This document shows positions 18,488 through 25,736 of a stretch of DNA of 64,000 bases, piece after piece. The DNA comes from Embleya scabrispora (GTDB lineage Bacteria; Actinomycetota; Actinomycetes; Streptomycetales; Streptomycetaceae). The notes beneath the pieces were generated by a model that saw only the letters and a list, made by a program, of their open reading frames with translations, did not search any database and was not told where the DNA came from. Both the position numbers and the translations under genes were made by a program. The DNA lies in contig NZ_MWQN01000002.1 of the NCBI RefSeq assembly GCF_002024165.1, positions 1,178,001 to 1,242,000 on the forward strand, written 5' to 3'. The first letter of the stretch is position 1. Every line of letters begins with the position of its first letter.

Positions 18488-19549
18488 ATGCACTCCCCGC
18501 TGCTCGATCCCTATCGCGGCCCGAACCTGCACCTGCCCAACCGGGCGGCGATGGCGCCGATGACCCGCTCGCGCGCCGACGACGTCACCGGGGTTCCGAC
18601 GCCGATCATGGCCGCCTACTACGCTCAGCGCGCCGCCGCCGGCCTGATCGTCAGCGAGGGCATCTGGCCGCATCGTCTCGGCAAGGGCGGCCCCGGCGTG
18701 CCCGGCCTGACCGACCCGGCGCAGGTGGCCGGCTGGCGGGAGGTGACGCGCGCGGTACACGCCGAGGGCGGGCGCATCTTCGCCCAGCTGTGGCACGTCG
18801 GCCGGGTCAGCCACCCCGATCTCCTCGACGGGGCGCGGCCGGTCGCCCCCTCCGCCGTGGCGATCACATCCGGCGCCGTCCACACCGCCGACGGCCCCAA
18901 GCCCTATGTGCGCCCGCGCGAGTTGTCGACCGCCGAGGTCGCCGCGTCGGTCGAGGCGCATGCCGAGGCCGCGCGCAACGCCGTCGCCGCCGGCTTCGAC
19001 GGGGTCGAGGTCAGTGCCGCGTACGGCTATCTGCTCGCCCAGTTCCTCGCCGACAGCGCCAACCGGCGTACCGACGGCTACGCCGACCATGTGCGCTTCC
19101 CGATCGAGGTCGTCGAGGCGGTCGCGGCCGCGATCGGGCCGGAACGCACGGCGCTGCGGATCTCCCCGGACCACACGCAGCTCGACATCGTCGAGGCCGA
19201 TCCGGCGACGCGCTACCGCCGACTGGTCGGCGCGCTGGACGGCACGGGGCTGGCGTACCTGCACGTGGTTCAGTCGGGGGCCTACCCGGCGCTGGCCGAC
19301 CTGCGGCCGCGCTGGGGCGGCACGCTGATGGCGACCTACGACGGGCCCGAACCGGGCGGCCACGAACGGGCGGAGCACGCGGTGCGCACCGGGCTCGCCG
19401 ACGTGTACGCCTTCGGCCGACTGTTCCTGGCCAACCCCGACCTGCCCCGACGCCTCGCCGCCGGCGCCGGGTTCAACCGGCCGCTGAAGACCGGCCGCTA
19501 CGGCGGCGGCGCCGAGGGCTATCTGGACTACCCGCGCCTGGACGGGTGA
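18488..19549 (+). CDS. Old Yellow Enzyme-family NADH:flavin oxidoreductase, atypical active site
   Basis: A 353-residue TIM-barrel flavoprotein of the NemA/XenB type, which reduces activated alkenes using FMN and NAD(P)H. It shows PNRAAMAPMTRSRA, AQLWHVGRVSHP and the C-terminal FMN phosphate region TGLADVYAFGRLFLANPDL. The usual HGANGY substrate motif reads SAAYGY here. The substrate-anchoring His and Asn are Ser176 and Tyr179, while the proton-donating tyrosine (Tyr181) is kept. The GGSxxNR segment that normally follows NRRTD is missing. The fold is secure but substrate use may differ. Confidence 0.88.
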   Translation: MHSPLLDPYRGPNLHLPNRAAMAPMTRSRADDVTGVPTPIMAAYYAQRAAAGLIVSEGIWPHRLGKGGPGVPGLTDPAQVAGWREVTRAVHAEGGRIFAQLWHVGRVSHPDLLDGARPVAPSAVAITSGAVHTADGPKPYVRPRELSTAEVAASVEAHAEAARNAVAAGFDGVEVSAAYGYLLAQFLADSANRRTDGYADHVRFPIEVVEAVAAAIGPERTALRISPDHTQLDIVEADPATRYRRLVGALDGTGLAYLHVVQSGAYPALADLRPRWGGTLMATYDGPEPGGHERAEHAVRTGLADVYAFGRLFLANPDLPRRLAAGAGFNRPLKTGRYGGGAEGYLDYPRLDG

Positions 19550-19615
19550 CCGGGGTCGGACCCGGCCCGGGGCGACGGCGATTCCCGGAGTCGGGCACGG
19601 GGGAGGATTCCGGGC

Positions 19616-20782
19616 ATGACCGACTCCGGGCAATACCTCGACGGTGCGTTCGAGCAGTTCGACGCCATGGTGGACCTGTTGCGCGACCTGGTCACCTGCG
19701 AATCCCCCTCCGAGGACCGGCGGGCGCTCGACCGCTGCGCCGATGCGGTCGCGGCGGCCGGGGAGCACCTGCTCGGGCGGCCGCCGGAGCGGGTGCTCCG
19801 CGAGGGCATCACCCACCTCGTCTGGCGCCCGGGCGGGAAAGGGCCGCTCCTGCTCGGGCACTACGACACGGTGTGGCCGATCGGCACGCTCGACGAGCTG
19901 CCCTTCTCGGTGCGGGACGGCATCGCCCGCGGGCCCGGCGTATTCGACATGAAGGCCGGGATCGTCCAGATGATGTACGCCGCGGCGCTGTCCGGCGCGG
20001 CCGATCGCATCGGCCTGCTGCTCACCGGCGACGAGGAGACCGGTTCGCCTACCTCCCGCACCCTGGTGGAGGAACTGGCCGCCGAGTCCGGGGCGGTACT
20101 GGTGGGCGAGCCGAGCGGGGACGGCGGGGCGGCCAAGACCGCCCGCAAGGGGGTCGCGCGTTTCCGGGTGGCGGTACGCGGGCGCGCGGCGCATGCCGGC
20201 CTGGAACCCGAACTGGGGGTGAACGCGACGGTGGAACTCGCCCACCAGGTCCTCACGATGGCCGGCGCGTCCCGGCCGGACCTCGGCACCACGGTCACCC
20301 CGACCGTCGCGGCGGCGGGATCCACCACCAACACCGTGCCCGACGCGGCGACGCTGTCCGTGGACGTACGCGCCTGGACGCGGGGCGAACTCGACCGCGT
20401 GGCGCGGTACATGCGCGAGTCGAGCCCGGTGCTGCCCGGGGCCGAGTTGGTGGTGACCGGCGGGGTGAACCGGTATCCCCTGGAGGAGGCCGTGTCCGCC
20501 GACCTGTTGTGCCTGGTCCGCTCGGTGGCCCGGGACCTGGGCATGCCGGAGCCCGACGCCGTCCGCTCCGGCGGCGGCTCCGACGGCAACTTCACCGGCG
20601 CGCTCGGGATCCCCACCCTCGACGGCATGGGCGCGGTCGGCGGACACCCGCACGCCCGGGACGAGTTCGTGGACCTGGGCCACCTGCCCGGCCGAACCGC
20701 GCTGCTGGCGGCGGTGCTCGCTCGGCTGTGCGCGAACCGGCCGAGCCCGGCGGCGAGTTCGCGCACGGCGGCCGACCGGTAG
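19616..20782 (+). CDS. M20-family metallopeptidase (glutamate carboxypeptidase-like)
   Basis: A 388-residue di-zinc peptidase. The metal ligands are visible: HYD in LLGHYDTVW, Asp in GVFDMKAG, Glu pair in LTGDEETGS, and His in VGGHPHARDEF. A lid domain lies in between (KGVARFRVAVRGRAAHAG). The layout is that of carboxypeptidase G2-type enzymes, which remove C-terminal glutamate or similar residues. No signal peptide is visible, so it is probably cytoplasmic. GGGAGGA precedes ATG 19616. It follows the Old Yellow Enzyme gene by 66 bases on the same strand. Confidence 0.9.
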   Translation: MTDSGQYLDGAFEQFDAMVDLLRDLVTCESPSEDRRALDRCADAVAAAGEHLLGRPPERVLREGITHLVWRPGGKGPLLLGHYDTVWPIGTLDELPFSVRDGIARGPGVFDMKAGIVQMMYAAALSGAADRIGLLLTGDEETGSPTSRTLVEELAAESGAVLVGEPSGDGGAAKTARKGVARFRVAVRGRAAHAGLEPELGVNATVELAHQVLTMAGASRPDLGTTVTPTVAAAGSTTNTVPDAATLSVDVRAWTRGELDRVARYMRESSPVLPGAELVVTGGVNRYPLEEAVSADLLCLVRSVARDLGMPEPDAVRSGGGSDGNFTGALGIPTLDGMGAVGGHPHARDEFVDLGHLPGRTALLAAVLARLCANRPSPAASSRTAADR

Positions 20783-20845
20783 GGCCGGGCGGTGATTCGC
20801 GAACCGGGTCACGAGCCCCGAGCCCGCCGGCCGACGACCGGGCCG

Positions 20846-21211
20846 TCAGCGCGAGGCGCCGGTCCGTTCGGAGGCGTCGAGGTAGGTGTGCAGCGCCCGG
20901 CGGGTGTGGGTGAGCGCGTCGATGCGCTGGTCCAGTCCGTCCAGGCGGGCGCGCAGGAAGTCGGTCAGTTCGCCGCAGGGGGCGAACTCGGGGGCCGTGC
21001 CGATCGCACAGGGCAGCAGATACGCGATGTCCTCGGTGGAGAGCCCGGCTTCGAGCAGGCTGCGGATCTGGGTGACGGTGAGCACGGCGTCGGCGTCGTA
21101 TTCGCGATAGCCGTTGGCGCCGCGCGCGGGTGCCAGCAGGCCCTGGGCCTCGTAGTAGCGCAGTTGGTGGGTGTGTACCCCGGTCCGTCGACTCAGTTCC
21201 CCGATCAGCAC
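20846..21211 (-). CDS. MerR-family transcriptional regulator
   Basis: A 121-residue protein with the winged HTH at residues 1-70 (MLIGELSRRTGVHTHQLRYY, YREYDADAVLTVTQIR) and a coiled-coil dimerisation helix after it. There is a single pair of cysteines (LLPCAIG and APCGEL). The start is GTG 21211 with AGGAG upstream. It diverges from the imine reductase-like gene. A perfect 16-base palindrome at 21232-21247 lies between the two starts and is the obvious binding site. Confidence 0.9.
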   Translation of the reverse strand: MLIGELSRRTGVHTHQLRYYEAQGLLAPARGANGYREYDADAVLTVTQIRSLLEAGLSTEDIAYLLPCAIGTAPEFAPCGELTDFLRARLDGLDQRIDALTHTRRALHTYLDASERTGASR

Positions 21212-21225
21212 GTGTGCGCTCCTGG

Positions 21226-21257
21226 TTGACCTTCATACCGGTATGAACGTCGATGAT
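21226..21257 (+). promoter_or_regulatory. MerR-type operator-promoter
   Basis: TTGACC (21226-21231) is followed directly by the perfect palindrome TTCATACCGGTATGAA (21232-21247). GATGAT at 21252-21257 would be the -10, giving a 20-base spacer. A palindrome inside an over-long spacer is the hallmark of MerR-activated promoters. It would drive the gene at 21294. Confidence 0.65.
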
Positions 21258-21293
21258 CCTGCCACAGGCATCGCGTCACACGAAGGAGCCACG

Positions 21294-22193
21294 ATGGGAA
21301 GGCACGACGTCGACCGCACACCCGTGACGGTCATCGGTCTGGGGCACATGGGTCGGGCACTGGCCGACACCCTCCTGCGCGAGGGATACCCCACCACGGT
21401 GTGGAACCGTTCGCCGGCCAAGGCCGACGACCTCGTCGCGCGGGGCGCGCGGCTCGCCCCGTCGGTCGCCGACGCCGTCTCGGCCGGCGCGCTCGTGCTC
21501 GTCTGCGTCACGGACTACGCCGCCGTGCGCGAACTGCTCGACCCGCCGGCCGCGACGTTGTCCGGCCGGACCCTGGTCAACCTGACCACGGGCACCTCGC
21601 GGGAGGCCCGGGAGACCGCCGCGTGGGCCGCCGGGCATGGCGCGAACTACCTCGACGGCGCGATCCTGGGCGCGCCGACCGCGATCGGTACGCCCGAGGG
21701 GGTGATCCTGTACAGCGGCCCGCCGGCCGCCTTCGAGCGGCACGAGGCGGCGCTGCGGAGCCTGGGCGGCGGAACCGCGTATCTCGGCGCGGACCAGGGC
21801 CTGTCCGCGCTCTACGACGCGTCCATGCTCGGTCTGATGTGGGGCATCCTGAACGGTTTCCTCCAAGGGGCCGCGCTGCTCGACACCGCCGGGGTGAGCG
21901 CGGGCACGTTCGCGCCGGTCGCCCGGCAGGGGTTGGCGACGGTGGCCGAGTGGCTGGCGGGCTATGCCACGCAGATCGACGAGGGCAGGTATCCGGTACT
22001 CGACGCCAGTATCGACACGCACCTCGCGTCGATGGAGCACCTGGTGCACGAGAGCGAATCGCTGGGCGTGGACGCCGCGTTCCCGAGGCTGGTCCGGGCC
22101 GTGGCCGAGCGGGCGGTGGCCGACGGGCACGGCGGCAGCGGCTACGCCGCCCTGATCGAACAGCTCCGGGCGCCGGCCGGGACCCGCCCGTGA
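21294..22193 (+). CDS. Imine reductase-like NAD(P)-dependent dehydrogenase
   Basis: A 299-residue member of the 3-hydroxyisobutyrate dehydrogenase superfamily. The Rossmann motif GLGHMGRALADTLL and the NRSPAKADDLVARGA cofactor loop start the protein. The substrate loop NLTTGTSREARETAAWA and the helical C-terminal dimerisation domain (GILNGFLQGAALLDTAGV) fit imine reductases. The 3-hydroxyisobutyrate dehydrogenase catalytic lysine is not evident. ATG 21294 follows GAAGGAG. It probably responds to the divergent MerR regulator. Substrate unknown. Confidence 0.85.
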   Translation: MGRHDVDRTPVTVIGLGHMGRALADTLLREGYPTTVWNRSPAKADDLVARGARLAPSVADAVSAGALVLVCVTDYAAVRELLDPPAATLSGRTLVNLTTGTSREARETAAWAAGHGANYLDGAILGAPTAIGTPEGVILYSGPPAAFERHEAALRSLGGGTAYLGADQGLSALYDASMLGLMWGILNGFLQGAALLDTAGVSAGTFAPVARQGLATVAEWLAGYATQIDEGRYPVLDASIDTHLASMEHLVHESESLGVDAAFPRLVRAVAERAVADGHGGSGYAALIEQLRAPAGTRP

Positions 22194-22254
22194 TCGGCGA
22201 GCGGGCCCGGCGCGAGGGGAATACGCGGCGCCCGATCGGGAATTGGGCCCTGAC

Positions 22255-22686
22255 ATGACCACCTCATCGTTCGACCCGCATTCGCTGCTCGCGCAGAGCC
22301 GCCTCGGCGTCCTCGCGACCATCAAGGCGGACGGCCGCCCCCAGCTGTCCCCCGTGATGCCCTTCTACGATCGAGCCGCCGGCGTACTGCACGTCTCGAT
22401 GACCGAGGGCCGGGCCAAGACCGCCAACCTGCGCCGCGACCCGCGCGCGACCCTCGAGGTCACCAGCTCGGACGGCGGCTCCTGGGCCACCGCCGAGGGC
22501 GTCGCGACGCTGATCGGACCGGGCACCGACCCGGACGGTCCCGAGGTCGACGCGCTGGTGGACTACTACCGCGCGGCGGCCGGGGAGCATCCGGACTGGG
22601 CGGAGTACCGGTCGGTCATGGTGTCCGACCGTCGGGTGCTGATGACGATGACGGTCGATCACGTCTACGGGGCCAGAATCCGCTGA
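22255..22686 (+). CDS. PPOX-class flavin/F420-dependent enzyme
   Basis: A 143-residue split-barrel protein: SRLGVLATIKADGRPQLSPV, TANLRRDPRATLEV and a C-terminal VSDRRVLMTMTVDHVYGARI. This is the pyridoxamine phosphate oxidase-like family, in actinomycetes mostly annotated as probable F420-dependent reductases. The start ATG 22255 lies in a GC-rich leader without a good ribosome site, so a leaderless message is possible. A strong hairpin follows at 22715-22753. Confidence 0.87.
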   Translation: MTTSSFDPHSLLAQSRLGVLATIKADGRPQLSPVMPFYDRAAGVLHVSMTEGRAKTANLRRDPRATLEVTSSDGGSWATAEGVATLIGPGTDPDGPEVDALVDYYRAAAGEHPDWAEYRSVMVSDRRVLMTMTVDHVYGARIR

Positions 22687-23048
22687 CCCGCCGGGCTCGT
22701 CGGCCGGTCCGTGTGCGGCGCGGCCGGGACCGTCACCTCCCCGGCCGCGCCGCGACGCCCGGCCGACCCCCGCCCGTTCGGCGCAATCCGGTGACGGCCG
22801 CGGCCACACCTTGTCGTCGATCGCCCGAACGTTGTGTGCCTTGGCCCGTTTCCGGCCCGCCGCTCGGAGCCGTGGGCGGTGGAGGGGGTTCGTCCCGCAC
22901 TTTCGGGTCAGGGCAGGCGGGGGGACTTGCGGCAAGGCCCCCGTGCGGGCCCACAATGCCGACTCACGGTGATCGGGTACCGGCTGATCGTGACCGTGGC
23001 GGTGCCGGGCCGGCCGGGTCCGAGGGCGGGGTGGGAGAGGGAGTTGCG
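22687..23048. other. Gene-free gap before glycosyltransferase
   Basis: 362 bases without a credible gene. The first part holds the strong terminator-like hairpin at 22715-22753. The remainder presumably carries the glycosyltransferase promoter, but I see no convincing -35/-10 pair. Confidence 0.5.
22715..22753 (+). terminator. 14-bp hairpin terminator
   Basis: Positions 22715-22728 are the exact reverse complement of 22740-22753, with an 11-base loop, starting 29 bases after the PPOX-type gene. No T-run follows. Confidence 0.65.
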
Positions 23049-24266
23049 ATGCAAGTGTTGTTGTCGACGATCGGGTCGCGGGGCGATGTGCAACCGATCG
23101 TCGCGTTGGCACTGGAGTTGCGCGACCTCGGGGAGGACGTGCGGGTGTGCGCGCCGCCGGACTTCCGGGCCTGGCTCGAAGGACTCGGGATCGAGTTCGT
23201 GCCGATCGGTCCGGAACCGGCCGGCACCGGGAAGGCCGACCCGGCGGCGGGTCCGCCCACGCCCGAGCAGCGGCGGCTGATCGAGGGCACGGTCGCGACC
23301 CAGTTCGAGACCATCCCGGCGGCGGCCGCGGGCTGCGACGTCATCGTGGCGGCCACGGCCCTGCAGATCGCGGCGCGTTCGGTGGCCGAGTCGATGGGAA
23401 TCCGCTACGTCTACGCGAGTTATTGTCCGATCGCCCTGCCGTCCACCCGGCATGCGCCGCCCCCGATGCCGGGATGGCCGCCGAGCGAGACCGACGCCGA
23501 CCACGCCGCGCTGTGGGCCGAGGACGCACGGCGCCTGAACGACCTCTGGGGGCCGGCCCTCGACGCGCATCGCGCCGGCCTCGGATTGGGCCCGGTCGAC
23601 GATGTGCGCGGCCATATGTTCACCGAACAGCCGTGGTTGGCCGCCGATCCGACGCCGGCGCCCTGGCCCGGGCCGGCGGACTCCGAGGTCGTGCAGACCG
23701 GCGCCTGGATCCTGCCCGACGAACGCCCGCTCGCCGCCGAGGTGGAGGCCTTCCTCGACGCCGGCGAACCGCCCGTGTACTTCGGCTTCGGCAGCGTCCG
23801 TGCGCCGCACGACCTCGGCAAGAGCATGATCGAGGCGGCCCGGGCGCTCGGGCGCCGGGCGATCGTGCTCCGCGGCTGGGCCGAACTCGCGCTCCCGGAC
23901 CGGGAATCCGATTGCCTGTCGATCGGCGAGGTGAACCAGCGGGCGCTGTTTCGCCGGGTGGCGGCCGTCGTGCACCACGGCGGGGCCGGCACCACCACCG
24001 CGGCCGGTCGGGCGGGCGCGCCGCAGGTGATCGTCCCGCAGCACTACGACCAGCACTACTTCGCCCGGCGGGTGGTCGAACTCGGCATCGGATGCGCGCA
24101 CGCGTCCGGGACGCCGACCACCGACTCGCTGGTCGCGGCACTCGACGGGGCCCTCCGGCCCGAGCCGGCGAAGCGCGCCGCGGCGGTCGCCGGCGAGGTA
24201 CGGGCCGACGGTGCGCATGTCGCGGCGCTGCGATTGCTCGCGCAGGAGCGCCGGGGGCCGTGTTGA
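23049..24266 (+). CDS. Family 1 glycosyltransferase (UGT type)
   Basis: A 405-residue GT-B enzyme. It opens with STIGSRGDVQPIVALALELR, typical of sterol- or natural-product glycosyltransferases, and ends with the nucleotide-sugar-binding signature HHGGAGTTTAAGRAGAPQ and PQHYDQHYFARR. ATG 23049 follows GGGAGAGGGAG. No biosynthetic genes adjoin it, so the acceptor could be an antibiotic to inactivate, a lipid or a plant-type aglycone. It is convergent with the Gfo/Idh/MocA gene. Confidence 0.9.
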   Translation: MQVLLSTIGSRGDVQPIVALALELRDLGEDVRVCAPPDFRAWLEGLGIEFVPIGPEPAGTGKADPAAGPPTPEQRRLIEGTVATQFETIPAAAAGCDVIVAATALQIAARSVAESMGIRYVYASYCPIALPSTRHAPPPMPGWPPSETDADHAALWAEDARRLNDLWGPALDAHRAGLGLGPVDDVRGHMFTEQPWLAADPTPAPWPGPADSEVVQTGAWILPDERPLAAEVEAFLDAGEPPVYFGFGSVRAPHDLGKSMIEAARALGRRAIVLRGWAELALPDRESDCLSIGEVNQRALFRRVAAVVHHGGAGTTTAAGRAGAPQVIVPQHYDQHYFARRVVELGIGCAHASGTPTTDSLVAALDGALRPEPAKRAAAVAGEVRADGAHVAALRLLAQERRGPC

Positions 24267-24270
24267 CACC

Positions 24271-24301
24271 GCCGCCGGATGCGTCCGCCCGCGTCGGCGG
24301 C
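24271..24301. terminator. Hairpin between convergent genes
   Basis: GCCGCCG (24271-24277) pairs with CGGCGGC (24295-24301) across a 17-base loop, in the 48-base gap between convergent genes. It could serve both directions. Confidence 0.4.
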
Positions 24302-24314
24302 CGGCCCGCGTCGG

Positions 24315-25325
24315 CTAATCGACGCCCGGGTAGCGCACCCCGATGTGCTCGCGGACGGTGTCCAGCGTGCGCATCACGGCCAGCGTGCCCGCCAGTGGCA
24401 CCAGCGGGGACTCGGTCTCGCCCGCACGCAGGCAGCGCATGACCTCGATCGCCTCGTGCCGCATCGTGCCGCGCTCGGGATCGTCGGTGACATCCGCGAG
24501 CAGCACGGTCCGCGGCTCCTCGCCCCGGCGGTGCACGACGAACCGGTCCGGGTAGAAGAAGCCGTCGGCGAACTCGATCCGGCCCAAAGTGCCGGCGACG
24601 GTCGCGGGCGCATCGGTGTCGGCCGTCATGGAGCAGCTCAGGGTGGCCACGGCACCGCTGTTCCAGCCCAGGACGATGCCGGTGTTCGCGTCCACCCCCT
24701 CGGGGGTCCGGTGGGCCCAGGCCCGGACCGTATCGGGCTCGCCGAGCAGCAGCTGGGCGAAGGAGACCGGGTAGACGCCCAGGTCGAGCAGCGCGCCGCC
24801 ACCCTGCGCCGGGTCGCGCAGCCGGTGCTCGGGCGGGAGGTCCCAGGCGGAGCCGAACGCGGCGGACACGCTGCGCACCTCGCCGATCACCCCCTCCCGG
24901 ACCAGTTCACGCATCCGGCGGATCAGCGGGTGGCAGTAGGTCCACATGGCTTCCATCAGGAACAACCCGCGTTCCCGGGCCAGTTCGACCAGTTCGTGGG
25001 CCTCGCGCGAGTTCAGCGTGAACGCCTTCTCGCACAGCACCGCCCGCCCGGCCGCCAGACACAGCCCCGCCGCCTCACGATGCGCCGAGTGCGGGGTGGC
25101 GACATAGACGATGTCGACGTCGTCGTCGGCGGCCAACTCGGCCCAACTGCCGTACGCCCGGGGGATTTCGTGCCGCTCGGCAAAGGCCTTCGCACTCGCC
25201 GTGCTGCGCGACCCGACGGCGATCACCTCGGTGTCCGGCAGGCTGCGCAGCGCCTCGGTGAACTCGGCGGCGATACCGCCGGTCGCCAGGATGCCCCAGC
25301 GAATGGTTCGTACGGCAGCGCTCAT
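24315..25325 (-). CDS. Gfo/Idh/MocA-family oxidoreductase
   Basis: A 336-residue NAD(P)-dependent dehydrogenase. The Rossmann domain (GILATGGIAAEFTEALRSLP, VDIVYVATPHSAHREAAGLC) is followed by the catalytic-lysine motif CEKAF (usually EKP), then the alpha/beta domain with GGALLDLGVYPVSFAQLLLG. Relatives oxidise sugars, dihydrodiols or inositols. ATG 25325 is the first start. It stands alone between a convergent glycosyltransferase and a long gap. Confidence 0.9.
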   Translation of the reverse strand: MSAAVRTIRWGILATGGIAAEFTEALRSLPDTEVIAVGSRSTASAKAFAERHEIPRAYGSWAELAADDDVDIVYVATPHSAHREAAGLCLAAGRAVLCEKAFTLNSREAHELVELARERGLFLMEAMWTYCHPLIRRMRELVREGVIGEVRSVSAAFGSAWDLPPEHRLRDPAQGGGALLDLGVYPVSFAQLLLGEPDTVRAWAHRTPEGVDANTGIVLGWNSGAVATLSCSMTADTDAPATVAGTLGRIEFADGFFYPDRFVVHRRGEEPRTVLLADVTDDPERGTMRHEAIEVMRCLRAGETESPLVPLAGTLAVMRTLDTVREHIGVRYPGVD

Positions 25326-25736
25326 CGTCGCACCTCACCCTTGGTTCCCGCAGCCCCGTCCCCGCCAGGATAGGCAGCCCCTCGGCGCCGCACTCCGATG
25401 GGGGAGGGGCGGCGGCGGTCGCGGCGGTGCGGGCTCGAACCGCCGGGCGGGAGTCGTTCGTCGCGCGTCACCCCGGCCGGCCGATGCGCCTCCGGGGCAC
25501 GCCCGGCGCGCGGTGCGGTCGAGCTGACGAGGGCGCGTGTCGTGGGGGTGTCCGGTGCCGGTCGATCGGCGGGGCCGGGCAGCGAATCGTTTGGTCGAGC
25601 GCCCGTTCGAGGCGCCCGATGCGGCTCCGCGCCTCGCTCTCACACCGGTGCGCTCTGCCGGGGTGTCACCCCACCGCACCAGCATTGGCGGACGCTCCGC
25701 CGAGCCATCCCACCCCCACGATCGGAAGGCGCCGTC
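25326..25736. other. Divergent gap before ABC exporter
   Basis: 411 bases between divergent genes. I see GC-rich sequence with no strong inverted repeat and no clear promoter hexamers. GGAAGG at 25724-25729 is the ribosome site of the exporter. Confidence 0.5.

Noticed and set aside
17348-20812. Reverse frame of 1154 codons
   Set aside because: It runs antisense through the Old Yellow Enzyme and M20 peptidase genes. Only 17348-18304 encodes recognisable regulator domains.
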